Origin: Austropuccinia psidii
Lineage: Eukaryota > Basidiomycota > Pucciniomycetes > Pucciniales > Sphaerophragmiaceae
Reading direction: 5' to 3'
DNA length: 64,000 bases
Assembly (NCBI GenBank): GCA_023105745.1
Contig: JALGQZ010000001.1
Span: 42,556,082-42,620,081 of the forward strand
The notes under the pieces are model-generated. The model had not been told where the DNA came from. It saw only the letters and a list, made by a program, of their open reading frames with translations, and made no database searches. Numbering within the stretch: position 1 is the stretch's first letter; each line of letters starts with the position of its first letter. The position numbers were made by a program, and so were the translations under genes. Shown here piece after piece: positions 11,195 to 22,559 of the stretch.

Positions 11195-13640
11195 CTTTAT
11201 ACAGGTGTCAGCCTGTGTACTCTAAGAAGAGCACCAGCATGAAATCCAACATACCATAAGTAATGGTATGAAGAGTGTTGGACAGAAGTAGCCAATAAAG
11301 GTGTAATATAAAGAGGGAAATTCCTCAAATAGGAGAAGAAGGAACAAAGATATTCCCTGTCAAAGATAAGACCAAATAAGAAAAACCCTTATTTTCACCT
11401 CTAATCTATCTTATGCATATTTAATGAAAACCCAAATAAAATTGTATTTTTATTGAATATCTCAAGGAGAGATTTCCAATGATTGCCAGGCTGAGTCTAT
11501 ATTGAAGTGGTAATAGGAGTATTTACAACTAGAATTATGACTGTGACACGTAGAAAATTGATTAAAAATAAGGGTTTTTGATTTAAAAGATGATTTATAA
11601 TATATTTAAAGGGCTCTACTATTGAAGAATAGTGGTGGTGAGCGCTATTGAGAACCGAGGGTGCAATCTTACCAGTTGGGTTACTATGATAAGAGTTACA
11701 ATAATTAAATATATAATTATACCTGTTTATTACCCAAGAGTAAAACTGTTTTTGACAGTTTACTACGTAGGGTATTCAAGAGAAGGATGAGGAAAAGCTT
11801 TTGGCTGTGAAAAGCCCTCCTTTTATCCTGAAATTGAGGTGGAAAGGCTGCTAGACCTTTCCACGTAGAGGAAGTGAATATTTTTCACTCCCTATGACAG
11901 GCTTGTGGTTTGCAAACAGCCTGTATACCCTGTATTGGGCTCAGATGTGGTTTTGAAACCACATCTGGGCGGTTTTCACCAATACAGGGTGAAAAATTTC
12001 ATCTGGGGACCTCACAGCCTGATTCTGACGTGTATGACGCGTAGAATGCTGTACAGAAACTGTATGGGACCCCAGTATTGACTGACATATGAGGTATTGA
12101 AGTAAAAACATGCTTCTTTGTCTATTTGACACCTCATATTCATGGTTATGGGATATTATCCCATGGTAAGGCTGTATCTGACAGCAGGTGGGATTCTGAC
12201 CTTAAAATGGTCATACCTCTGTCAGTTTTTGAGATATCAAGCTCAAAGTTGGTTCTTTTCATAGCTCTGCATGAGCTCTACACAATGGTACCCAATTTGA
12301 CATAGTTATCATTAAATATGTCAAAGTTATCCCATGTACAAGTATTTTTGTACATTGGCGTGGTCTGGGCAAAAGCTGTATTAAGCTTGTTTGGCCAATA
12401 ACTGCTGTTGTAGTTGAGCTATGAGGAAATGGATGGCACCATCAGATAGCCCTGATTGTTCTCTTTCCAAAAAGACCCCACTTTAGGTATCTCACACTAA
12501 AACTGGAAAAGTTAGATGAGAGGTGAATGTTCTGTTCACCCTTATTTGGTCTGAATTTGACCATAACTCAAGTAATACTGGTGCTAGCTCAGTTTGGCTA
12601 GCACCATTAGATAGCCCTGGCTTAGAGCTTCATTTTGAATACCCATTTGATGGGGTTAAGCCTCTCCTTCTAGATTTTAGATGAGAGGTGAAAATTAAGG
12701 TTTATGCTCAGCAATAACTTTGTTATTTCTTGTCCTATGGTGATGGGACTTATATTTTCAGAAAGAGGTGAGTTTTCTCTTTTGTTTGATACCTTTTGAG
12801 CTAATTTGGCCCAGTTCCATGTTTTGGTGGTATTTTGGCTATACCATTGGTTTATGGTATTTTGGCTGTCATGCTTGTGCTCTGGTTTTGAGTCACAGGC
12901 TGACAATGATACCATCCATTGCTCTGTAGCATTCCTACCTCAGGGTATACCATTATACCACATTTATCTACTAAGAAACCCTCAAATGTCTAAGAGGGAT
13001 TGTAAAAGACTGTATAAAAGTAAAATCAATATGCAGATCTGAATGAGATATTTAATTTGAGATACCACTTACCACTTTACCTTCAAAGCTGGAAGAGAGA
13101 TCTTGGATCAAAGGCTTAACAAACCAAATACATGTTTTCTCAAAATAACAATATAAGGAAGGCCCCATATCTTTGCCATATAATTATACAGCTGTACATT
13201 TAAATATACCAAATTTTAGGGCTCAAAAATCCCTACAATTTTTAAGATCAAATTTATGATATATTCTAAATTGATTGAGATATCTGGCTTGGAAGTTTCT
13301 CAAGCAATATACTGATGTACAAAGATATATCAAAAAGCTTGAAACACTTATAGCTTCTGCTATCTTCAAGAATGGCTAGAATGAAGCATACCAAATTGAA
13401 GAGCTCATCAAGACCTTAACTCCTATTCTCTTGGATTCTTGATATCTCAAAGATTGACTGAGATATCTGGGTTGAAAGTTTTTTGACCAATACTGTTCTG
13501 TACTAGACCTGTACCAACCAGTACTGATATTATACTTGAAATAATTGTAGTTTAAAGCTCAAACCCTTCCATAATTATTAATATTAGTCATTCATACTCT
13601 CTGGTTACATCATAAAAATGCTGATGTGGCAATTGAAAAA
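11195..13640. repeat. Unnamed dispersed repeat, copy A (interrupted)
   Basis: Stretches around 11205-11541 and 12905-13640 align in the same order and orientation with 62960-64000. Examples are the CCTTATTTTCACCTCT stretch near 11393 and 63193, and GATATCTGGCTTG near 13281 and 63661. The two halves of copy A are separated exactly by a solo LTR. Ends are approximate because the similarity fades and copy B runs off the window. No coding frame is preserved. It could be an old LTR or non-autonomous element; I cannot classify it. Confidence 0.6.
11542..12904. repeat. Solo LTR of another family, inside repeat copy A (1363 bp)
   Basis: Begins TGTGACACGTAG and ends GGCTGACA. It is flanked by ATGAC (11537-11541) and ATGAT (12905-12909), a 5-bp duplication with one mismatch. 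Flanking DNA on both sides matches consecutive parts of repeat copy B, so this is an insertion. No second copy of the LTR is in the window, so the ends rest on the duplication and the interrupted repeat. It contains a cluster of hairpins at 11841-11989. Confidence 0.6.
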
Positions 13641-16600
13641 TGATTTCAACCTTTGTTTCTCCAGAATGATTTTTTGTGGTCTCAAAACCACCATTTTGAC
13701 AGTACTGCCACCATAATTGATGATTATGAACCACAAACTGGCCTCCAGAGTTAGAATTTTCACTCTGAAGATGTTTGAGGAGCTTGAAAGCCCCTCACAG
13801 TCCCCAAAGAGGATAAAAGCAGGTCTTTCCTCACTGTAAAGGCCTCCATAATCATTGAGTTAGAATTCCTATGTAGTAAAACTGTTAATAACCAGTAGTA
13901 CTCTTAGAATTATAGTGATATAATCATAGTACTAATTCTTTTATTTTGTTTTCATATTCAGTAGTTACTCAACAGCTGCAACAAAGGACCCTCAGTAGAT
14001 TCATAACCACTGTTACTCACAAAATTAGGGTATTATCTATCATTTTATAGCTATTTTACCATGTCACAGTCATAATACCAGCTTGTATTTACTATTTTTC
14101 AGCTGCTACATGGACTCACCCTGACAAAAGAAGTTTTCATAGAACTCTCAAGCACACTCACAAAGGGATTTTTGTCATGGTTTTTTGGATGATTAGTAGA
14201 ATACTTAGCTCATGGTAATGAGTATTTTTGGAAACCCCTAATATGAATTAAATATAAATTATTTTAATTAAAATATATTCAATGATTTTCTAAGATAAAT
14301 TACTCTTTTCTAGATGATTTGAAGAATATAATTTTCATTTATTAGAACTGATTTGAATACTGACTAGCATGTAAATCTTACAAGCCATTCCAATTGTATA
14401 GGAATTGAATTTAATATCTTCAGATAAAAATAAAATCAATATAATCTATCCTATAATAATTGATGTCCCATTTCATTTCAACCATGAAAAAAAGAAGTGT
14501 ATGAAGAGATTTAATATTTATGGGATGTTTTCCTATACTTATATGTATTAATTAATCAGAGTGAAATTACTGTATATTACTATTATTGAGAATATTGTTA
14601 GAGATCTTTTATTTTTATTGTTATATGCTAAATCAAAATCCTCCTTTTTTAAATTCCTCATTTAAAGATAGATATGACCTATCAGAACTTGGCTCTTTTG
14701 AGTAGATCATGTTACTTTACTAATAATGATGTTATTAATTCATTATTTATCAAATCTTATTATTTTGATTTGTAACAGCGCTCAAAATATGAAGATATCT
14801 TGCTTGGACTTTATACTGTAAAAAGAGAAATCTTTTCGATATCTAAAAGATAACTCTGGGTTCTGGTATCATTTTCATATTAATTATGATTTCTTTATGA
14901 TTGAATTTACCTTGAAAGTATTTATAAGTATATTATACATCCTGATTAAATCGAATCTCATATTTTACATTCACTCAAATCTTGGTGAGCTCAAATATAT
15001 CGGAAAAACCTCTTCAGGTAATACTTTTCAAATTTCTAGTGATATTCTAATATGATTAAATATTTTCAAATTATTTCATTTTCCTAATTAATGATCTTTA
15101 TGGAATGCTTTTGTATGCATAGTGAGAATATTTCTCTCAAACTGGTTTTTGGAGAAGTAAAATTCTTTAGTTTAAGTACCTATTGAAGTATAGATAGGAT
15201 ATAAGAGAGATGAACCAAGAGTGAAGTTTGAAATTTTTTTCATTCAAGGATAATATTCCTTTATATATTTAGTCATTTAAATATCAGAATCCACATTCAA
15301 ATTTGTTTATCAAAAATTGAAACTTTTACTTATACTAAGCCTTTTTTTTGGATCCATTTTTTGATGATAAAGGCCCCCTTTTTCGGGGAATAAATTATTC
15401 ATACAATGATCTAAGTAATCAATATTTCCCTAATTTGATATCAAAAGAAGTAGAATACTGAAAATATAGTTTTCCAATAGAATAATAGTTAATTATAGCT
15501 TTTTGCACAAGTAAAGTTTTAGATATTTAGACTTTCTAATAGCCTCAGATTGATTTTGTGTCTCAGAAGGTATATTAAATATATAATGTATATAAAATTA
15601 ATAAATTTTAGCTTTTTAGATCAATAAAAGCCCCCTCCTAATTTTGTTTAGCATAGCTTGAAAAGGGAACACCATGAAGAAATTATGTTCATGGGTTCAG
15701 GAGCAGAGGTTAGGAATTTATAAATAAAATGCGAATTTTTCAACATTTTTCATTTTGCTAATTCCCCATTATCCTTGATATTTTATCAAAATATTCCCTT
15801 CTTTATAAATTAAATTTTGTAAGGAACTAGTACATCATCTGCAGTACTTCTTCTAATGTTTTGGGAAGGAATTAGAAAAATCCTCAAGAGAAAAAATTCA
15901 ATTTTTTTATTCTAGAGTAACTAACACTTAATTTAAGCAAGCTAGTTTGATAAGAAGTATTTAAGCTATAGGTTATTTGATAAAGGATAAGTAGAAGCCA
16001 AAAAAGGATAAAAAGGATAAAATTTATACAGGTCATTCTCAATTCAAAAAGATTTCACTTGAGAATAAATTTTTCATCACAAAGGAACTCATGGAAAATA
16101 TTTCTTGAATGAAAATTATAGATACTGTTTTTCCAAACAGCTATTATTGACCAGCCAATGAATTCAATGCTATTCAGCTTTGAACTAAATATATGAAATT
16201 CTTCAAAAATAGATATATTCTTTTTAATGAAGAAAATGAAGAGATCATTTAAAATATCATAAGCTTATTCACAGTAACAAAGCCCCATAGAGCTAATTTA
16301 TATTTGAAATATGAAAAGAAACAAGAAACTACATACGCAAAGAATATTTAATACATGAATTTAATTTGGAAATAAGATTTAAAGATAATAATACAAATTT
16401 AGATATTGATATATATCATATAGATGGGGAGGGAAAATAGAGAAGTTATGTTTCATGAAAACTTCAGAGCTGGCCTGTGAAGAATTTTGAGAGTAATCTT
16501 TAGTTATTTAATCAAGTTTTCATTCAATTTACATTTAATCCAACAAATTTGTTATAAAATTTAAGTTTACCTATCTTTAATCAATAAGAAATAAGATTAT

Positions 16601-16648
16601 GATATGCTTAATAATACTGGTGGAAATAACCTGGTTTCTTGCTAATAT
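13641..16648. other. Gene-free AT-rich stretch
   Basis: About 3 kb with no open frame above background, no tRNA-like sequence and no paired terminal repeats that I can see. It ends at the target duplicate of the MITE-like element. Confidence 0.6.
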
Positions 16649-16654
16649 ATATTA

Positions 16655-17225
16655 AGGGTGTTGGTAAACACACGTAAGATTTTAGTAAAAACACGTAAGT
16701 CCTTACGTGTTTTTACTAAAAACTTACGTGTTTTTACCAATTTATGGTAAAAACACGTAATTATATGTTAAAAAGACATAAGGGGTGGTTTTTAAATGAA
16801 ATATGCCTATTTATGGCATTTTTAAGGCCATTAATGGCATTATAAATGCAATAAAGGGCATTATTAATTCCATCAATGGAATTGTTAATGCCATTTATTG
16901 CATTTATAATTCCATTTATGCCATTTATGGCATTGTTAAGGCCACAAATGACATTAACAATGCCATTTATGGAAATTTTAAGGCTATAAATGACATTAAC
17001 AATGCCATGAATGGCATTTTTAAGGCCATTAATGCCATTTATGGAATTATTAATGTCATTTATAGCCTTACCAATTCCATAAATGGCATTTTTGATGGCA
17101 TTTATAGCCTTAAAAATTCCATAAATGGCATTGTTATTGTCATTTTTGGCCTTAACATTTTTAGTAAAAACACGTAAGGGCTTACGTGTTTTTACTAAAA
17201 GCTTACGTGTTTTTACCAACACCCT
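16655..17225. mobile_element. MITE-like element with hairpin terminal repeats and a repetitive core
   Basis: Termini are AGGGTGTTGGTAAA...and its inverse ending CCAACACCCT, flanked by ATATTA on both sides (16649-16654 and 17226-17231). Next to each terminus is a perfect 20-bp-arm hairpin with a 2-base loop (16680-16721 and 17159-17200), arms TTTTAGTAAAAACACGTAAG. The core (about 16800-17150) consists of degenerate units built on ATTTATGGCATT and its complement, so both strands read as open frames of Asn-Gly-Ile / Asn-Ala-Ile repeats (153 and 124 codons). No transposase is present. The peptides look like a by-product of the repeat, not proteins. The superfamily is not assigned. Confidence 0.68.
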
Positions 17226-18062
17226 ATATTAATCAATACTAAGAAATTAAATAAGAAAGACATTTTATCAGCTAGTGTCCCATACACTAAGTGACTTTGA
17301 AATAGCTCCATGATGAGTAAAATTTTTACATCAATGTGTAAACTTTCAAGAAGTAGCTCCAGATATCCAAAAGTTTTCATCCACAGGTATGTTAAGATTC
17401 TGTCACAACCACAAATAATCACCCCCCTCAATGGGTGTTGCAGAAATTCTAGCCTGACCCAAGTTAGGGCCAATTGGCCATACCATATCATTTATGGCCA
17501 ATTGGCCCCCTCTTGGCCATTCATGGCCTCAGGTCATATCCTGCCTTCATTGGGCTTCTTGGCCAGCTCTCCACCTCACCAACCCCCAGGCCGTTACTCT
17601 TTTTTTGAGCCTGAGGGCTCCTTTCAATCTTCCAGGGGCCCATGGCCCCTCTAGCCACCACCAGGGCCCTTGGCCCAACCCCTTATATTAGTGGCCTTTT
17701 GGCCTAAATGGCCTTTTTGGCCCATTTAGGCCCCCTACGGCCTCTATGGCCCCTGGTCTGTGGGACCCTTAGGCCCCTTTTGGCCCAATTCCAATGAGGC
17801 CAAAAAGGGCCAAGGGGACAGTCCATCAGCCCCCAAACCACAAGTGGGACCACCTGAGCCAGTTTTGGCCCCAAATCTCAACCAACCCAAAATGGCCTAG
17901 AACCACCGCAGGACCACCTGTGGGCCACTATTCAGCCCATGGCCTCTGGCAATCACCAGAGGCCACCAGCTCAGCTCCAAGCAAAGATTCCCCTCAGTTT
18001 CAGGGGAGGATATTTCCTTTCTCAATACACCCCGTACTCAAGGATCCAGGAGTGGTGCACAT

Positions 18063-18079
18063 ATGGTATAATATACCAT
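18063..18079 (+). promoter_or_regulatory. Palindromic TATA element in element 3 family LTR
   Basis: A 17-bp stretch reading ATGGTATAATATACCAT, a perfect palindrome apart from its centre. It is kept in all three LTR copies of this family (also 18835-18851 with one change, and 27651-27667) and is followed by a conserved CATTTTTGCTCAG. It is the only clear TATA candidate in this LTR, so transcription probably starts about 30 bases downstream. Confidence 0.45.
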
Positions 18080-18179
18080 TATGCACCATTTTTGCTCAGA
18101 AATACAATGGTGACATTTGCAGGACCCAATTACATGATTCCAAATCAAGTACCCAATCCATCACCAATTTCAAAAAAAG

Positions 18180-19749
18180 TGTCACAACCACAAAGAATGA
18201 CCCTCCTCCATTGGTGTTGGGGCAATTCCAACCTGGGACCAAGCTGGGGACAATTGGCCAAACAATATCTTTATGGCCAATTTGGCCCCCTCTGGTGCTC
18301 TATGGCCTTTTGGCCAATTAGGGCCCCAACCATCATTTATGGCCTCAGGCCATATCCTGCCATCATTGGCCTCCCTGGCCAATTCTCATATCCCCAACCC
18401 CCAGGCCTCTATCTTTGTTTTGGGCCTGGGGGTCTCTCTGTCTCCTAGGGGGTTCTGGGCCACCTAGCCCTCATCAGAGTTCTTGGGCCAACCCTTTTCA
18501 TTAGGGGGGTCCTGGGCTAAATGACCTTTTTGGGCCATTTAGGCCCCTGACAGCCTTTACGGTCCGTGGGCCAAATAGTCCCCTTTTGGCCTAATCCAAT
18601 GATGCCAAAAGGGGGAAGCCCACTAGCCCCCAAGGCCAGGTGGGTCCCAAATCACATCAAACCCAAAATGGCCAGAAGACCCTCAGGACCCAATTTTGGC
18701 CAATAACCACCATGGACCATGTTTTCAGCCCAAGGCCACCAGATCAGTTCAGCTCAAGCGTTCCCCTCACATTAAGGGGAATTCTTCCACCCCTCCATGC
18801 ACCCTGTACTCAAGGTTTCAGTAGTGGTGGATATATGGTATTATATACCATTATGCACCATTTTTGCTCAGCAATTCAATTGTGACGTTTTCAGGACCCA
18901 ATTCTATCTTTCCAAATCAAGGTCCCAAAATCCAACGCCCATTTCAAAGGAGGACTTCTTAACTCATCAGTCTGGCAATCCATGGCAGCAATCAGAATAC
19001 CATTAAAGGATCCCAATCACCTGGCCCTGCAGGAGCTGGGTTGGCAATTTCGTTTAGGATTTTTCTAAGGGCCATTCTCAGAGGTTATACATTCTTTCAA
19101 TCAGTTGTCAAGGCATCAAGTATTTCAATACTCCTTGGACAGCTCAATTGGTCCATACAGGCGTCAATCAATCAACCTGTATGTACTTGGCCCAATTGGG
19201 CCAATTCATCTTCCACTATGGGAATTCAGTCACACAGTTCAAATTCCAAGATTGCCAGATCTGTATTGACCCAATTCAGACAATACAGCCAGTGACTCAC
19301 CTTTCAGGATCAGCCTTTCAGCTTTTCACATGTACTGGCCACCTTTTAGCACCTGGGCTCTTTTTCCACAGTTAATTAATATATTGGATGTATTTTTATC
19401 TTTATTTCCTTTTGCTTTATTAACGTTAATAATGATAGTCTTAAGTCAGTCATTTAGCACCTTTTCTCTTTTCTGCTTTGCCTGTCAGTGGATATTGGTG
19501 GTCATATCCTTTACTAATTCCATTTCCTTTTCTGGCAGGTTGAAACAGGTAATTGAGGATTCACTTGGTTTGCTTCTTGGCCTTTGGCTTCTTATCTTTT
19601 CTTTTATCTTTGGCATACTTGTCTTTTCCCTTATCCTTCTTCAAAGAAATTTAATCTTTATTATTTCTTGTATCTTTTGGAGCCCTCCAAGTGAGTTCTT
19701 GATTCCTGAGTGTCAGGCCACTGTTTCTTCCATAAGAGCCCCTGTGACA
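18180..19749 (+). repeat. Solo LTR of element 3 family nested in element 3's 5' LTR (1570 bp)
   Basis: Starts TGTCACAACCACAAAGAATG and ends CCCCTGTGACA. The flanking duplication AAAAG is perfect (18175-18179 and 19750-19754), and removing the insert restores the sequence found at the same place in the 3' LTR (27755-27775). An LTR family has therefore inserted into its own LTR and then been reduced to a solo LTR. Confidence 0.92.
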
Positions 19750-20566
19750 AAAAGGATCTTTCAGCTATTTTAGTTTGGAAACTCCCTGGCAGCCACCAGA
19801 AGACCATTCAAGGATCCCAACCACCTGGCCCTGCAGGGGTTGGGTTGTCATTTTCTCATCAGGACTATTCTAAGGGCAATTCTCAGAGGTTATCAATAAT
19901 TTCAATCATTGTCAAGGCATCAAGTACTCAGAATTCCTTGGACAACTCAATTGGTCCATACAGGTAGTAATAAAGCATCCTGTATGGCCTTGGCCCAATT
20001 GGGCCAAGTCATATTCCACTGTGGGAACTCAGTCACACAGTTCAATTCTCAAGATGGCCAGAACTGTATTGTCCCAATTCAAAAAATAAAGCCAGATCAT
20101 TCACCTTCCAGGATCAGCATTTCAGCTTTTCACATATACTGGCCACCTTTCATCATATTGGGACTTTTTCCCCAGTTAATTGATATATTGGATTGATTTT
20201 TATCCTTATTTTCTTTTACCTTATTAAAGTGAATACTGATAATCTTAAGTCAGTCATTTGCACCTCTTCTTATTTGCCTGTCAGTGGATATTGGTGGTCA
20301 TATCCTTAACTAATTCCATTGTTCTTTCTGGCAGGTTGAAACAGTGAATTGAGGATTCATTTGGTTGGCTCTTTGGAATTCTGCTTTCTTATTTTCCCAG
20401 CCATTGGCTTCCCTTTCTTTTGTTCTTTTGGCATACTTGTCTTTACTTTTATTCTTCCTTAAAGAAATATATCCTTTAATTTTCTTTAATCTTTTGGAGC
20501 CCTCCAAGTGAGCTCTTGATTCCTGAGTGCCAGGCCACTCTTGCTTCCGTAAGAGCCCCTGTGACA

Positions 20567-21255
20567 TTATATTAATTAACTCACAATTTCTTTTCATTCT
20601 GTTCACTCATTCTTTTATTATTCTGATTCACTCATTTAGCATAATTATTACTCTTTAATTCTTTATGAGCTTGATGATTCATTGTCACTTCTCAATTTTC
20701 TCCCATTCCTTCTCCATTTTGAAAATTGAAAGCTGACCCAATTCTTATTTCTGTTTTCCTCTTTTAAACTTTATTTCAAATCATTAAATCCATTTCATTC
20801 TCAATTCAGGAAAAATCCTAATTTTTGATTTGATTTTTCAAAATGGTCATCAAGATTGTTCAGACACACTCTTCATATCAAGTCACATTTTGAATTATTC
20901 TTCAAGAAATTTTTGATTTTTAGGATGATTTCACTTTAACTGATTTGATTTATTGATTTGTCATATAGCTGATTTTGACTTCAAGAAAATTGATTGACCT
21001 GAATATTTCATTGATTTTGCTGATTTTTCACATCAAGATTTTTGACATAAATAGATTTTTTCCTCAATAATCCAGTTGATTTATTGATTGATTTTTGCAA
21101 GATTTGATTTTGATTTATTTTGACATATTGATTTATTGATTTGAAGATTTCATTTGACATTTAATGATTTATTACTTCAAGATTTGCTTGTTGATTTTTT
21201 ACTTCAAGCAAATTTTGATTCTTTATTCATTTTATTCATTTCTATTCCTGAAATC
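20567..21255 (+). repeat. Leader of element 3, TTGATTT-rich
   Basis: Untranslated region between the 5' LTR and the gag ATG. Bases 20820-21240 are T-rich with many repeats of (T)TGATTT. No canonical TGG-type primer-binding site follows the LTR end (it reads TTATATTAATTAAC), so priming may differ from the other elements or the site has decayed. Confidence 0.6.
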
Positions 21256-22500
21256 ATGCCTATTACTCCAACTCCAAGAGCTCCTCTTGATGGCACCCCA
21301 GCAGTTCCTCAACTGAGGGCCCAACTTGATAGAGGACCCTTCATGGAAGGAGAAACACCATCCAGGAAGGAAGGAAGAGGGCCAAGAAGATGAAGGTCAT
21401 TCTCAGGAGTAGTTGGTGGATTTCCAGGACTTTCAAGGACCACTCTCAAAGGTTCAGGTGAAGATGGTGAAGAGGAGGAGGAGAATTCTGTGGAAGAGGA
21501 AGAGTCTGATGATACAGAAAGTGTTTCTGCTCCAGTGAGGGCATCCCAAGGTACTGGAGGAACAACTCTAGCCCAGTCTGATCAACCTGTCTCTCATTGC
21601 TCTGAACCATCCTTATTGGCCATTATGCAGCAGATGACTCAAATTATGGACAATATTCAAGCAGATTCAGTTTGTGAGTCATCAAGACCACCAGCCTTCA
21701 AGACTCCATCTATGAAGGCACCAAAATGCTTTGATGGGACTTGGCCCTTCAAAGTCAGAAGCTTCATTCAGTCTTGTCAATGGATCCTATATAATGATCC
21801 GGAAAATCTTTCTCAAGACAGAAATTAAGTTCTCTATTCCACTTCATTTCTCATTGCCAGGGCTGCAAAATTGATTGAGCCTTACCTTTCCAATCTCACC
21901 AATCAAGATCCAAATTACCTTCTCAATCCATGGGATTTATTTGAATCTCAACTCTTCACCTTTTTGGGGGACCCAAATGAAGTCATAAAAGCTGAAGCAG
22001 AATTCGATTCTCCAAGAATAAAAGAAAGTGGCCATGTTTCATTATACATAGCCAATTTCAGAAGTTTGATTTCAAGAATTTGAGATTGGGGTGAAAGGGC
22101 TCTTATTCATCATTTCAGGAAGGGATTGCCATCCAGGATTTTGGATCAGTTGGCCTTCCATCCTTCAAGAATTGACTCTCTTCAAGACTTAATAAACATT
22201 ACCATGAGAGGCAAAAAGAGAAGAAGCCTGAAGCCTCAAAGTCAAATTCTTCTCATCCTCAAAACTCTTCAAGCTCAAGTCAAAAAAAGAAGAAGAATTT
22301 TCAGAAGAGGGAAAAGCCCCATTCTTCTTTATTATATGAAGATTTCAAGTTGATAAATTCTGAAAAAGAAAGAAGAATCGAGGAGGGTCTGTGTACATAT
22401 TGTGGTGGGAAGCATATTCTGGAGTCCTGTCTCAAAAGGCCTCAAAACAAGCTTACCCAACTGTCAGGCAATTTTCCCAACCAGGCAAAATCCTGAGTGA
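21256..22500 (+). pseudogene. gag: gag of element 3 (broken)
   Basis: The ATG at 21256 opens a Pro/Thr-rich N-terminus (MPITPTPRAPLDGTPAVP), followed by an acidic stretch and a capsid-type domain (FDGTWPFKVRSFIQSCQW; then WGERALIHHFRKGLPSRILD). In-frame stops are at 21391-21393 (TGA), 21826-21828 (TAA) and 22081-22083 (TGA). Near 22203 a deletion moves the frame, after which the zinc knuckle is readable at 22392-22430 (CTYCGGKHILESC). In the family Gag packages genomic RNA into virus-like particles. This copy cannot make a full protein. Confidence 0.88.
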
Positions 22501-22559
22501 AGACCATGTTGTGTTCAATGGTCTTCACTGTTTTCCATCCAAGGCACAATTGTGCTTTC

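Larger units (their letters stand above)
17401..20566 (+). repeat. 5' LTR of element 3, split by a solo LTR
   Basis: Starts TGTCACAACCACAAATAATC and ends CCCCTGTGACA. The LTR proper is 17401-18179 plus 19755-20566 (1591 bp), interrupted by 18180-19749 and one copy of the AAAAG duplication. The 3' LTR at 26999 gives the uninterrupted sequence across the joint. The first 550 bp are unusually GC-rich and dense in GGCC compared with surrounding DNA. Proline/tryptophan-rich open frames here are LTR sequence. Confidence 0.9.

Noticed and set aside
9338..16648. Possible host genes or tRNA genes
   Set aside because: No long open frame, no splice-compatible exon chain with a recognisable domain, and no A-box/B-box pair or cloverleaf was found by eye.
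16680..17200. Possible CRISPR-like array from repeated CACGTAAG and ATGGCATT units
   Set aside because: Units are degenerate, without uniform spacers, and sit inside terminal inverted repeats with a target duplication.
16761..17222. 153-codon Asn/Ile/Gly repeat protein
   Set aside because: A near-mirror protein is read on the other strand because the DNA repeat is nearly self-complementary, so the coding potential is a by-product.
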